A DNA stretch of 64,000 bases from Apostichopus japonicus (GCF_037975245.1 NC_092576.1:5166501-5230500), one strand, 5' to 3'. Numbered from the stretch's first letter, positions 10,231 through 23,288 are shown. Translations and numbers: made by a program. The notes: a model not told the origin generated them from the letters alone.

Positions 10231-13200
10231 TTAAAGAAGTTTGAGGTATGTCTTTTTGTTTGCCATACTGTAATAACTCTCCACATTACCATGGTTTCCT
10301 ATCTTATAGACATCTTCTCTACAATCAAAGCCAAGCTGGTGGTTTGAGATTTATTATAAATGATTTATTACCTCTTGCAGAATTAATTATGAACAAACCC
10401 AAAGTATAGAGAACCCTTATAAACACATTACGTTTTAAGTTCTGTATTACACTTTTATGTGATTGTCGTTGGCAAACAGATACTCTCAAATTATCTTCTT
10501 CACAAGAAACAAACTGTAATAAAGTAAATAAATACACAGAAAAAGGTCACTTCCAATTTAGTAGAAAATATTTCATTTCACGTTTTCTTTCCGTGTTAGT
10601 TTTGTATGTTCTGTTTATGTGCGTGATAATATTGAACTTCATGTCTTACACTTGTATTACAGAAAGAGAAGGCAAATGAAGAAGTGGTAAGTAAACTGGT
10701 AAATTTAGTATCCCATTATAAGTGGTAATTATGCCTGTACTATTCGTCAGATTAATTTATCAAATTATTCTACGAGCAGGCAAGGATTCTATAGATATTG
10801 TGGTAAACTTGGTAAAATATTAAAGAAAACATTGTACTTACGAGTAAAATGTAAGGATTTGTATGTGTTTATACAATTATGTGACCCATATTATTTGGGT
10901 AGGACAAAATATGGGTTTTTAGTGTATCAATGAATACACGCTTTCCGTTCTCCCGCATTTTCTTTCCCTAAAATATCATTAGTTTAGGACAACTATTTAC
11001 CTTGATGACCCCAGAGACGGCAGGGCCTGGTGAGGTTGTCTGGTCGTGGGCTTAATTCTCCACCCCACTTTTTGGTCTGTAGTAAAACCTGTATTTGACA
11101 AACCAAAACATAGAGCGCAAATAATATTCATAAACTAAAAACAACTCGATGTTTTGAGATTAAATGACGTCAGTTTGAGGAAATGGTTGGAAGTTTGAGG
11201 TATAGTAGTCGAAGGTTAGAGAATATAGAAATATAGAAAAAAAAAATTGAAATTGTTAAATAACATCATTTCTTATTCTATGGGACGAAATCAAGCAAAG
11301 AGGTAAAAAAAAGGTCGAAACGATCGACATTTTATGATAAGAAACATAAATTTAGGTATTACAACTTAGAGACAAAAGTGGAATTTATATAAACAAAAGC
11401 GAGGTTAAGCGGGTGAACAGTCAAAATTTCGAGATAAAATGTTGAAGTTTACCATCTGCAGTGGCCCAACGAAGCATAAAAAGTAGAGATACCCAAAGTG
11501 ACCACCGGTTGTTATTCTCCCTTCCCATTCCACTCCCCATCCTTATGATAGCTCCCTACGTACCTCACTGCCCGTTGCTGTTGAGTTTGCCTTAGACGTC
11601 ACAGAGGACAAAGTTCGAAAAATCTTAGTCAAATTCCCCCATTTTAAGATGGGATCCACCGTTCTTGGACTGCCGTGTAAGAGGAAGTAAATATGTTATG
11701 CATTTTAACTGGTAATTGGCTATGTGTCACATGTTCCCATGAACATCACCTGTACTAATTGCAAAACAAATTAATGTGTTACCACAAGGGACTTCAACAA
11801 TGGACATTAAGAAAATATGAACGTACACTCCCGTGTAGGGAGGAGGAGCCGACTGGGGGACCAAGAGTAAACATGATTGGGGATGCCCTCACCAACATGT
11901 CATGTCCTCCCCGCACCTTGGTTCCGCTACTACGAACATGACTTAACTGTGTTCACAACAAGATAGTGTGGTTACCATGGTGAATTTCTTGTGATAACAT
12001 GGTAGCACATATTTTAAGAAGTTATGCATGGGCGGGATTACGGGGGGGGGGCAAGAGGGGGCATTTGCCCCCCCCCCCCCCACTTTTTCCCAAACCTTAA
12101 TTTACTTTTTTGTCGTTTTCGTAGACAAATGTGCACAACCCTAATCGAAATTATTCCCTATCAAATAGGCCTATTTGTTTCGAATCTTAGTCGAATTTGT
12201 GTTTAACATCGTAACATGTAGCATGAATAACTGGAGCTGGAGCTAGCACATGGTTCGCAGCACAGGTTCCTGCACGAATCCTGGAGCTAACACACTAGCG
12301 ATTCAATTCTGCATGTGATGAATCCGCGGCATGTGCTACAGTGCTAGCTTCAGGAATTGATTTTCAACGTTGCTGCTCTACTGAATGCGTTGAATAACTA
12401 AATCCAGAGAAACGATTTACAAAAGCCAGAATTGCATATTGGGTATATCAATAATTAAGTTCAATACACTGACACATGACACACAACCCACCCCACCCCA
12501 CCCCCAGTGGTCTAGCCCTTCATGAACAGTAAGTAACATTCAAGTATTTATTATGAATTTCTATGTTGCCTGATAATATGGCAATAGTTCAAACATAATG
12601 CTGGTACTGCCAGGTAATAATTTCATTTTCAAATCTCAGCCAGTACTATGAAATGACCCGTAAATATATTGCTCCATGATACACCTAGTCACATTGTAAA
12701 AACCAAACAGTCACCCCGCCTCGACTTCAGTGGCGACGGAACCCATAGACTTGAGGGGCTTATCCCCCATAAAAAAGTGTGGGGGGAAAGGTATGTTCAG
12801 CCCCTAATATTTGCCAAGTTCTCCAAGAAGTGGGGACCGCGGGGAGAATTTCGAAGTGGGTGCTGAACATATTCTTGATCGGTCCAATGCACAATATACT
12901 AATAATTTTAGGGGGAAAGAACTGTCGAGATGTGATTTATTGTTACCAGAGGTGTCATATTTGCTGATCTAGGATTTCCTTTTTGCTTAAATTTCGACAC
13001 GCCGCGCCAACTGATGGTGGTGCACCGTCTAAATAGTGACGTATAAGCCTCAGTTGTGCATCACCAAATAAGTTCTTCTATCTGTCCTCCCTAACTTTAC
13101 ACACGTTCATTAATTGTTTAGATGCAATTTAAAGCCTATATGGGTGTTAATTTTACCGATCTAAGGGTTCCTTTCATCAAAAATTTCGACGATCCTTGCC

Positions 13201-14512
13201 AACTGATGATGGCGCTTCGCTTAGATAGTGACGTATAACAAAAGTTGTACATCACCATCTGACCATATGTTCTACTATCAATCCTCTTCAAATTTTTAAA
13301 CGATAATTAACTATCTAGATACAATTGCAGACATGAGATCCATATTTCAAGGATGGGTACATGCAGCTTAGAGCACTCGGGAAGTGCCATTTCCGGCCAT
13401 CTGGAGGGTTTGTAAAGCCCAAAAATTTCTTGTACGCTCCGCGCCAACCGATGGTGGCGCTCCGCTTAGATAGTCTTGCTGGCAGGTTTGCCCCCCCCCC
13501 ACCCCAACTGAATAATATAATAACTGGAATCAGATCACTATTCACAGTTTCAATGTGTTTAACCTTGTGTTTGTTACATAAAACATGCTAACTGTCTTTT
13601 CTTCTTGTTGATCAGATTTTACATGTTAATGTTGTATGTGATCATATTCTTACCCATTTGTTGCTTTCAGACCGACCAAACGGAAGGGTAAGTCTTAATA
13701 CTGCGATTCCTTATCTGAACTGATAAACCGTGTTCTACATTCAGAGGTAACAAAATAATATATTGTGTGTTGTAAAAACTACTACAGTTCTAATATCATC
13801 ATTTGTTTACAATCAATTAGCAACAGTAGTAATGCCGTCATTTGTGTAATTATGTCGTCATTTGGGTACACTCATTAAGATATATACAGTACAAGGTTGT
13901 CTTTTGTGTACACTCACTTAGCTAAAGTACTAATGTCATCATTTGTGCACAATCAATAAGCTACATTACTAATGTCACCATATGTGCACAGTCAATACGC
14001 TACTGTACTAATATCTTTCTTTATGTACAATCAATAAGCTACATTACTAATGTCACCATATGTGCACAGTCAATACGCTACTGTACTAATATCTTTCTTT
14101 ATGTACAATCAATAAGCTATACCCTTGTCATACAAGCCCTAAGCCACAGTACTAAAGTCGTCATATGTACACAGACAATAAGCTACAGTACTAATGTCTT
14201 ACTTTTTGTACAAGCCCTAGGGTACAGTACTAGTGTAGTCATTTGTGTACAATAATAAACTGCACTACATATGTCGTCCTTCACGCACACTCACTAAGCT
14301 AATGTACAATGTGTAGAGTTATTACTAATCACTAATCACTTACAATGATTTAATGAGTATGGAAACATGCACCTATTCTGCTTGATTTATTAACATATAT
14401 TTGTATATTTCAATTAATTAGAGCAAAGCTTTTGGAAGACTCGGATCATAATCAATCGCTTTCCGATGTGAACGTTTCAAATTCGAAAGGCAGGTGGACG
14501 ACGTCCGTATGA
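10231..14512 (+). CDS. Receptor A alternative 3' exons 12b-15b (second C-terminal form)
   Basis: Four small exons with GT-AG junctions and matching phases: 10231-10245 (LKKFE), 10663-10686 (KEKANEEV), 13671-13687 (TDQTE plus two bases) and 14422-14512 (GAKLLEDSDHNQSLSDV onward, ends TTSV and TGA). The first starts at phase 0, so it can replace exon 12a directly after exon 11; that route gives 813 aa. All four have counterparts in B at the same order. The tail is acidic and replaces the basic exon 12a. An AATAAA lies at 14699. Which route is used needs transcripts. Confidence 0.5.
10687..12024 (+). other. Receptor A intron, conserved with B
   Basis: No coding exon seen. Strongly alignable with 35178-36470; the block at about 10920-11100 (from GGGTTTTTAGTG to the stretch with GAGACGGCAGGGCCTG) is especially alike in both copies. 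May be conserved only because the duplication is recent. Confidence 0.5.
12025..13500. mobile_element. A-specific insertion built of non-autonomous DNA-transposon pieces
   Basis: Absent from receptor B, which has about 100 unrelated bases at the site. Starts with CATGGGCGGGATTACGGG and G/C homopolymers. A second hAT-like end, CAGTGGCGACGG, occurs at 12728. From about 12960 to 13500 there are three tandem units of about 200 bp sharing CCAACTGATGGTGGCGC-like text and TTAGATAGTGACG. The last is an inverted match to the left part of the element at 19727. No exact target duplication found. Confidence 0.55.
13790..14320. repeat. About 39-40-bp minisatellite in receptor A last intron
   Basis: Degenerate tandem copies of a unit like AATAAGCTACAGTACTAATG followed by TCGTCATATGTGCACAATC. 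The same array is longer in B (36850-37640). Confidence 0.8.
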
Positions 14513-15334
14513 TGCAACTGAATCATCCCTCGTTTTAACATATAGGACTAAAAAAGATAAGGAAGAATGCAGCTTCGCTCGTAAACACACAGGGAATCTT
14601 CGATAAATTTAATACCCCATATTGAGTACAAAGAGGATATCGTTTTGAGAACGTTAAAGGTCATTTGAGGTCACTGGAGCTCAACATGTGTAATCATAAT
14701 AAACACAATGTCTGAAGAATGGAATCTCGAACAGATATCCTAATTTGCATGTGGATGTATCACATTGAGTAGAAGGTGCCTATTATTTTATGAAGAGGTA
14801 AAATGTTATTTTGGGTCACCAAAGGTCAAAGTTTGAAATAAAACTTTTTTTTTTTTTGGCATTTAACCTTGCATTTTTTTTATTGCTCATGAAAATCATA
14901 CAATAAACAATAAAGGATGAATTCAACAAGTGACACAAAAATAATAAACGAACTGTCACGATTGAAATAAAACTTGGTTTGAGGACCTATGTGAATCTGC
15001 GTGAAGGTAACGGAGTGCGTGTGACACCTCATTCGAAACACGGTGACTCAAAAACGTTCATGGTGGATTAACCCCATACCTGTTATGTGGACCTGTCATA
15101 TCAAGTTTACAAAACCGATTTTTTTTTCTGATTTTCTTTGTGTGAAGGTCAACGGTTATATTAGGTTACGCGGAAACTCAAATAGTCAATGGTTGTTGAA
15201 CGTCACACTTGGTTTGTAGATCCAACTTGATGAGTACAAGTTCAATGGTCATTTGGGGTCAACAGAGGTCAAAGTCTGTAAACTTTGTAAAAACGATAAC
15301 TCAAATATAAATCTTTGTTGAACTTCACACTTTT
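14513..15334. repeat. Post-gene repeat stretch with AGGTCA pairs
   Basis: Non-coding, partly duplicated at 37831-38268. Holds recurring AGGTCA/GGGTCA pairs spaced by four bases (14658-14673, 14813-14828, 15256-15271) and phrases such as GTAGATCCAACTTGATGA that recur at about 16497, 16593 and 39585. Confidence 0.5.
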
Positions 15335-16460
15335 CAGCGTTTGACACCATACATATTTTACTTCACCGTCTTACTGAATCGTTTGCAGTCACAGGTACCG
15401 CACAGTCATGGCTTGTGTCCTATTTGAAACAACGTACCCATTCAGTTGTGATAAATGGCAAGTCTTCAGCTAGTAAGGACTTACTAACAGGCTTTCTACA
15501 GGGTTCGGAATTGGGTCCATACATGTATCCATTGTATACATCTCCACCCTTCGCAATTGCAGAGAAACACGGAATTAACCTACACATGTATGCTGACGAC
15601 ACGCAGTTATATGTTTCATGTGATCCAAATGATCATGCTGATACTGTGCTACGTCGACTGGATAGTGCGATCTCAGAAATACGAGAATTGATGACAGACA
15701 ACCACCTGAAGTTGAATTATGCTAAACCGAATTTATAATTATCTGTAAAAGAAGTACAAAGAAGTTGCTGTCACACGTCACAGTTATTACTTTAGGAACT
15801 ACAAAGGTTGCTGCAAGTGTATCAGCCCGTAACATACGAGCCGTTTAGACCCAGAATTAGGCATGATCCCCCATACTAACAGTGTTGTTAGGACGTGCGA
15901 CTCGCATCTCCGCCAGATATCACATATCCGCCCACTTCTGACTCGTGATGCCACTGCTACATTGGTCAACGCTATTATCACGTCCCGTCTGGATTATGGA
16001 AATAGCCTGCTCTTTGGACTCCCCAACTCTACAACTCACAAGCTGGAACTTTTTCAAAATAATACTGCTCGTATAGTTTGTAAGAAAAGGAAAAGAGACC
16101 ATGTCACACCACTACTGGAATCACTGCATTGGATACCAATAGATTTTCGAGTGAAGTTTAAAATTTTAGACTCGCTTTCTCTGTGTATAGTTGACTGTGT
16201 TTTAATTTGTAATATGCATACTACGTTTGGAACTATTACTTAATTCTTAGCCTTTCTTTTTAAGAATGTTTTTACTACGTTTAGTGTTCTATTTTTTATG
16301 GTTTAGTATTGGTTGTTTATTACTATATTGTTGCTTAAGGCTTTTACATGTTGTGCCTTATTGTGCTATAGATATCTATAATATTAATTTTTTTTTAACT
16401 ATTTGTTTTTAGAATTGACATTTGTAAAGCGCTTTGAGCAGTATTGCTGGTTATGCGCTA
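15335..16460 (+). mobile_element. Degenerate CR1/L2-type non-LTR retrotransposon fragment
   Basis: Reverse transcriptase core: FDT start of palm motif, SWLVSYLKQRTHSVVING, GFLQGSELGP (from the usual PQGS.LGP) and the catalytic HMYADDTQLYV. A frame change follows; then ITSRLDYGNSLLFGLP, LELFQNNTARIV, LLESLHWIPIDFRVKFKI, all typical of the C-terminal part of these ORFs. Ends with the characteristic GTAAAGCGCTTTGAGCAG and ATGCGCTATAAAT. Frameshifts and stops make it inactive. A copy of its 3' end is in the B duplicon. Confidence 0.85.
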
Positions 16461-17190
16461 TAAATATTACTCATATTATATGATTACACTTGGTATGTAG
16501 ATCCAACTTGATGATTACCCGTTCAATGGTCGAAACCTTTGTCAACACGATAACTTATAAAATACATCTCTGTTGAACTGCACTCTTGGTATGTAGATCC
16601 AACTTGTTAGCCTAATAGAAATAACCCTATTGAGACATGAATATTTAGCTGTCAAATTAAAGATTTGTACTTAATAGGCAGGTTTGCATTGTGCAAGAAC
16701 CTTGCTGAGCATTCGAAATAAATAATGGCAAACATGTACGATACGGTGTGCAATGCTGTAAATTGCATAACGTTGTCAAACGAAACATGGCAGGAAATCG
16801 CTAATCCGACCAGCTTCTGATTTGATTCTTCACCGGAAGCAAAGGAATCTTTGCGATTATGATGGCATGTGAGAGAGAAAGAGCTTGATTAAATATCATA
16901 CTCGGTACGCCTATGATGCTGATTCCCTATAGAGAGTACAGGTTGTACAAGAACTGGAACAAGAAGTGGGGACGTCGGATATGTTATGTAGATCACTGGT
17001 AAGGGTCAAATGTCTTTCAGGTTAACAGAGGTCAAAGTTTGAAATCCTTGTAAAGACAATATCACAATAGTCTAAAGATGGATGGATGGATCTCTCTATT
17101 CTTTTGTATGATTGTATATATTATGTATTTGTATTTTCGTATCGTAGAGAAGATGGTAAACAACGATGGTTGAATATGCTAAAAACAAGC
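16461..17190. other. Right end of duplicon copy A
   Basis: Non-coding. Alignable with 38755-39915 in parts, ending around GGATGGATGGATCTCTCT and GCTAAAAACAAGCTTACA, after which A and B diverge. Confidence 0.6.
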
Positions 17191-17879
17191 TTACATTTTC
17201 TTTTCTTTTTTCATATATTTTTGTTCTATCACAACATAAGTTAACATATAACATAGAAGGAGATTAGAAACAAAAATTGTGAAAGGAAGCGTACTAAAAA
17301 ACTTATATGGCTTGTCGGGTAGTGACTCTCCCTGAAAAAAATACAGAACTTTACATTTAGAAAGAAAACAACAAAATCAGAACAACCCCTTCCTCTCCCT
17401 TCACTCACCTTCCTCCAGAATCCCATCTCTACGGTTTACAGAAGACTTAAACATTTAAAGGAACATCTACAACCTACTCATAAGAATAACTTTAGTACAT
17501 TTAATCAGGACGATTAAGGCTGGTACAAGGGTATTGGAACAGATGTGAAGTTTGTCTTAATTTTCTAGCAGCCAATACTTATTTCAAGAGTGCCAGAACA
17601 GGAATTTGTTACCAAAGGGTTTCGTGAGATAGTAGTAACAGTTTTATTTATCGTGCCGCTCCAAGATATATATATATATATATATTTCTTGTTTTTGATT
17701 GCGACAGCTTTTCTCAATTAAACCCACCTGTTTTATTCCGAAATTCATCAGCAAACACATATTGAGACTTTAAGTTCAAACATTGTAAAAACTTAGAAAC
17801 AGCATGTCTACCATTAGTAAGCTATACTTCTTTTAAAGCCAATGATTATTTATTTTATTCTTATATTTTATTTGGCTCG
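17191..17879. other. Intergenic, nothing recognised
   Basis: AT-rich; one short TA microsatellite at about 17665-17684. No supported gene. Confidence 0.5.
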
Positions 17880-18150
17880 GGGCGGGGGTTGAATATTGTT
17901 GTCAAGGTTATCTATTTCTCCTTACATTGCAACAATTTTTTTTTGGGGGGGGGGCAATTATGTATATATTTGGATGATTTCAAGAAATATTTGAAGGTAG
18001 CGGAGGTGCGAATATGCATATTTCGCAAGTGTAGAATACACATACTGTTCAGTGTTACTCGGAGATACCTAACGTTATGTGGTATAGTGATCAGGTAGAC
18101 TAGGCCGACATGACACACCCGCCAAAGTCAACTACAGTATAGTATAACGA
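17880..18150. repeat. Dispersed repeat, copy 1
   Basis: Matches 53395-53650 in the same orientation, best over TGGTATAGTGATCAGGTAGACTAGGCCGAC. Class unknown. Contains a poly-T/poly-G run at 17938-17953. Confidence 0.7.
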
Positions 18151-19718
18151 GCATACGAGGACAACGTTGGTATAGGTAACCATCGTATTGACCTGTGGTG
18201 TTCATGAACAGTGTAAATTCAGATTAGTTATACATAGCAACAGGATTATCGCCACCACCAGGACTACAGTTCACCGTTACGTATCAGGAAACTGGAAAAA
18301 ATGTAATCAAAGATTCTTGCTACATCTACAGAAAACTCTACGAAATCCCAAACGTCTTCATCCCTACATGTTATTGGTGAGAAAGGTCTTACACTAAACA
18401 ATACCTTCACATTCGAAACTGCCGGTACGGAAACACTAAGTGATGTGGTCTTTAAGTCTAGAAAAAAGTCTAACAAGCTGAGCGCTACCTGTCACTGGAT
18501 AGCTGACAAGTTGGCCTTTCATGGTACCATCAATTTTCCGTATCATGACCATGCAGATTGTTTGCTACGAGAGCATGACGTTTCCTTCACTTGTAAACAA
18601 ACCTCTTTGCTCAGTCGTAAACATTTTTTGTACGCTGCTTCTGTGAGGGCTAAAATGGTCAAAAAGTGCCTATATTTTCTTAATGTTTGAACCACATGTG
18701 CTTCCATTCATGCTCTTAACATCCACGACACAAAAAAAAAAAACAGATCCTGATTGATTATAGCAAAAGAACTGTTCTTCTGCTTTTTATTGGCACTTTT
18801 CCTAAAAGACAACAGCAGGGCGGATTTATTTAGACGCTATTAGGAGTATGCCACCTGCAACGCGTACTTCTTTTGTCATTTCTGCGTTCCATACGAAGTA
18901 TCTGTGCAACGCGTATCGTTGTTTGGATTTGGGGATTGACGTTATTAGCCTTTTTAGTTTTGACATTCTGATAGAATAATGCTAACGCTTCGTTGTAGTT
19001 TGTAATGGCGATTCAATCTAGGCTTAGAACACAAAAAGACACAGCCTACTTTACAATAGAATGTTTATTTACTTTATATGACTCAGCATGCGGCAAGGTG
19101 TACAGTAGCTATGCTTGTATTATCATGAATTCCATAACAATAAGTCATAGCCTATTCACTTTGCTTGGACAATGAAGAGGCTTATTATATATATAGCTGC
19201 AGTAACGAGGCAGTGCTCATAATACCAAGTAGAATTTGTTGTGTTAAAGCAGTCAAGCCTTGGAAAGAGTGAATGACGTTTGCGTTGTACGGCATAAAGC
19301 CATATCATTTGTACGTCTTTATACATACATTGTGCATTCGACTCTAATATTAAATTTGACTTAATCCGTTTTTTTTTTCTCGAAAGAGTCGGTGTAATTT
19401 CTACAGCAGAGACATGTTATGGCTACCAGAGTGGTAAGAACTATACTCCTGCATTAAGAAACAACTTTGAACGTTTTTTCGCCTCTAATGACTCAAGCAA
19501 GTGGGGCGACAAATCGAAGTTGCAATGTAGTAACGTAAGGCCTAGGCACTAATGCAGCAATAACATTGACATTTTAGGTATAAGCCTAAAAATCTTACAG
19601 CATAGCTTTTTAGTAGTACAGTACTAATACTGTAGGCATTTTTGTATTCATATAGACTAACATTAGGGCTAATGTAATTTAAAATTTTGGCAGTGTGGTA
19701 TGGGTATTACATTAGGTG
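18151..19718. other. Intergenic with an unexplained open stretch
   Basis: From about 18380 to 18690 one + frame reads on with protein-like composition (TCHWIADKLAFHG, YHDHADCLLREHDV), but with a stop just upstream and no family I recognise. It may be the relic of a gene or transposon. The remainder shows nothing. Confidence 0.25.
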
Positions 19719-20525
19719 CTTACTTGCATGGGCGTCAGCAGGTTTCAGAAAGTGAGGGGGACACTATACTATCTAAGCGGAGCGCCACCATTGGTTGGCG
19801 CGTAGCGTACCAGAAAATTTTGGGTACATAAGACCCCCTAGATCGCAGGAGACGGCCTTCCTGAGTCGTTTTTAGTTACATCAGAACCAGATCTGTGAGG
19901 AGAAATTTTGTCTCACAAAACTAAATTCCGACAGAAAGTACTGGTAGAAAGATGCCGTTCTGACACCAAGGGAGACGAATTACACAGCGTCCATCTCAAA
20001 CGAAATATTTTCGGTAGTTTGGTATCATATAATACCCTGCATACAGGCAGAATACTGTCTGTAGGGCCTAAAATATATGATATTACCTTCCTGGTGGGGT
20101 CTTCGACTTGTTTTCAAGTTGAAATGCGTCGTTTTCTCTGATTCACAGTGTAGGGCAAGGGGAATTCCATTTCTGGCGAGAAGGGGTGCTTCCACAAAAC
20201 ACTCTAAAACATCGTTCAAACATCGCACAAACTTTTATCAGAGGTCTCGGACGAAGCGGGGAGGGTGAATATCAGAGGAAGGGGGATAAAGGGCCAAGCA
20301 CTGTTCTAATTTCCAGTGCAATTTATTGATAATGATTCTTAAGTTAGATTCTACTTGAATCAGCTCAGCAATTGTGATAGAAAATCGCGCATATGCATGT
20401 GATTTTTTTAATAACTGCTCTGAAAAGTGGGGGGGGGGACAAATGATATGATATCCCCTCCACTTTTGAAAGTGGGGGGGACATGTCCCCCCCGTCCCCC
20501 ACCTGTTGACGCCCATGCTTACTTG
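19719..20525. mobile_element. Class II element with 8-bp target duplications (body 19727-20517)
   Basis: 791-bp body bounded by inverted ends CATGGGCGTCAGCAGGT and ACCTGTTGACGCCCATG (one mismatch). It is flanked on both sides by the exact octamer CTTACTTG (19719-19726 and 20518-20525). Near the left end is a G-run with GGAGCGCCACC; the right end has long C/G runs. No transposase. The 8-bp duplication points to the hAT or P superfamily. Confidence 0.88.
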
Positions 20526-20959
20526 TCAATAAGATTACTTTGCCATTTGCCCAGTTCTTAGTGCAGTGGAGTATAACAGGAAACAAATTTCCATTCGTTT
20601 GAGAAATTTTCAAGACTTGAATTTCATTCCTTATTGCAATTTGCATGCTTCATGGTTTATTTGATATTCTATTATAGTTGTGGAATGTTAATAGGCTACC
20701 TGTTATGCTGTTCAGGACGGAGCCTAACTAAAACGTTTATAATGCTTTATAATGGTGTTTTTTGACAGACCTGGATATGTTTTTTCTACTCGCGTTACAT
20801 CTATTTCAAGTTTTTTTTCATTTTATTTTGTGTTTTATTCTTATTTTTACTATGTTCTTTCAACGTTGATATGTTTTTCTGTTTTCTTAAATTGTAAATT
20901 ATGTTAGAGGGCCTCATTAAGGCCTCATAGCATTTTTGTATGTATGCTGATACTGTACC

Positions 20960-22260
20960 TGAACAACTAATCAGCGAATTGGAAAACGCTCGATGATGGC
21001 ACTTTTAATCCCCCTCTGTCCTTGCGTCTAAGAATCAGTGAATACCTTTGAACATTCACAGCAGAATATGGATGGTCTTTGGCACTCTCAGATTTGGATT
21101 CAAATAAAGATTTTGCACAGTCCATGCATTCAATATCTTGTGTCATTCTTCGAGAGACATAACCAGCAATATATTAGAGGCTAATGGATTCTTGAAGGCT
21201 ATCAAACATCATGAAACTGTTTTCCAGAAGAACTTGTTGAAATCAATCAAAACACTTCTCAATGACCAAGAAAGTTGTCGTGTTTTTGGATTATTGTTCC
21301 ATCCACCACGTTGCCTAACTTTATTGTGATCTTGTGAAAACTTGTGCGTTAAAATATATTGAAGCTGGTTTGTCGACCTGGTTAGCAAAGTCTTGTTGAT
21401 ACTTTGAGTTGACATAATAGTTATGATGAATCCAACCACTGTTGCTTTCTTTCTTGTGGAATGAAGAGGGCATCGACTAACATATTTGAGACTTTCAAGA
21501 ACTTTACAGCAGCTACTAAACCAGTCAGTCCATTCTGTCATGGAATGTTTCCTCAAAAAGGCCTTTACACATTTTTCTGATGGTACCCTGGAGTTAAGAT
21601 TATCAAATAGTGTATCAATGATTCGAAGGAATTCAATAGTCCCTTGACTACCATCATATGATGGGATTTTCATATCTTCTCGCAGAAAGTCAATGGCATT
21701 CGCAACAGAGGAACTCGGTGTCTTGCAAGCTTACATCCAATTTGAGATTTCTCCATTAATTGTACTTTGCAGTAACTTTGCTAATAACATTGTATCCTTT
21801 TCCTGTATCTGAACTAGTTCTTCAATGAATTGCCACACAACTTTCTTATCTTCCCCATGCTCATTTGTAAGCTGGATGATTTTCATATCTGCAAATGAAT
21901 TTCTCATCAATTTTAGCATGTGACATGCATCAAACATTATTTACACATTTTCATTTGGGAGGGTAGGATGAGGAAAGCTTGACTGCCAATCAGGGAATAA
22001 AAGTTAAGCTCCAATAATCTTTGCTGTGGATTGATTGACGTAGCAGTCATCAAAATTGACACCATCGACTCTCATTCCATGGTCAGTTAGAATTCCAATA
22101 CATTGATTAATCAACTGGGTTGGGTTTGAGCTGAGAGTTTGTTAATAATGAAGTAACCCACCACATGCTTCCAGGTCGGCAAGCCCCTACAACATTAAAC
22201 ACAATACATTATGTTGTAAGTTCCTCATGCCTCTGCAATTATGCATCCATAATTAAAATA
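20960..22260 (-). pseudogene. P-element/THAP9-like transposase remnant
   Basis: Read on the - strand from about 22260 down: VGYFIINKLSA, LINQCIGILTDHGM, NFDDCYVNQSTAKIIGA, SSFPHP, FDACHMLKLMRNSF, later YILTHKFSQDH, RGGWNNNPKTRQ and RKDRGGLKVPS. These follow the order of P-element transposase core blocks, in particular D-ACHMLKL-RN and SQDH...GG-NNNP. Several stops and frameshifts (for example after IIGA and after SNWM) and loss of the N-terminal THAP domain show it is dead. The region near 21680-21730 is out of frame. Confidence 0.88.
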
Positions 22261-23288
22261 ACCTTCATATTGAGGGTGCAAAAAGTTTCATGAATGTCTA
22301 CAGTCGGTCACAGCCATCAAAGGATGATATGTAAGCAGGAATAGTAGCTTGAGTGTGTCGTTTGCAAATAGACAATATAGTTCAGAACATACCTGGCTAG
22401 GTTGAGTAGGATTTGGCCTATTTCAAAACTCAGCTTACTGGCTAGGCGTATACTGCTTATGTCCTTTTGTCAAATTGCAGTGTTGGGAAGATGTTACAAA
22501 TGGAAGATGTCTTTGAATATTTGAACAATTCTAGATATGTTAATAGACTAAAAAATTATAGGCTGAAATTATGACCTAGGTTCCCTAATTTAGACCAAGG
22601 GCAAAGCTACGTACAAAGGCTTAAGTTAGTCTAAGCTAATTTTCCTATAACTGAATTGTTAGTTATAAGCTCAGTACATCAAAACCGTCATCCAATGTTA
22701 TTCTGGGATGTGGATCTATCGTTAAGGATACAGTTTTAAGTAAAATGAAAAGGTGGTAAGTTTCTTATTAGACTTTAGTCATATCGCAACTGAAAGGGCA
22801 GCCGTAGTCGGTTTATGGGCCTAGGATAACTATATCATGGATCCAGTATATAACAATACATCAGTAGCTGTAATTGTATTCATTTATTGGCTTCTTATAT
22901 CGCTTCGTAAGAATTACATGTGAAACTGCAGTCCACTGGCATATTTTTGACGATTTTGGCACCTAAATGCGGCCTACGATATCACCATTTCGAGTGATTT
23001 ATATCAACTTCATCACTTCAGTTACGTCAAAGACGTAGTGTTTGGATTACGCGCCCGTACTTTCTTGACGTACAAGCAAAGCGCCACCAGTTGGATAAGT
23101 GGCTTCAGTACTTCATTCGTCCTACTTCTATTTCTATGGTATGCAATATGCCATGTGCATATCTTAATGTGAAGGGTTGCCCTCTAAAATATATGATGAC
23201 GAACGTTACACTATACATGTAAACCAGAGTAGCATATCTTTCTACAGTATACAAGTAAAGTATTATAAAGCACAGCATTGCCTTTATA
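22261..23288. other. Intergenic before duplicon copy B
   Basis: No gene supported. Near 23080 a phrase AAAGCGCCACCAGTTGG resembles the end sequence of the element at 19727, perhaps a fragment of the same family. Confidence 0.4.

Noticed and set aside
13361-13591. ORFs on both strands around C/G homopolymer runs
   Set aside because: Fall in transposon end sequence and depend on homopolymer length.
18445-18690. 81-codon + ORF with TCHWIADKLAFHG
   Set aside because: Composition looks protein-like but no family is recognised, the start is arbitrary and there is no repeat or splice support; left as unexplained intergenic sequence.
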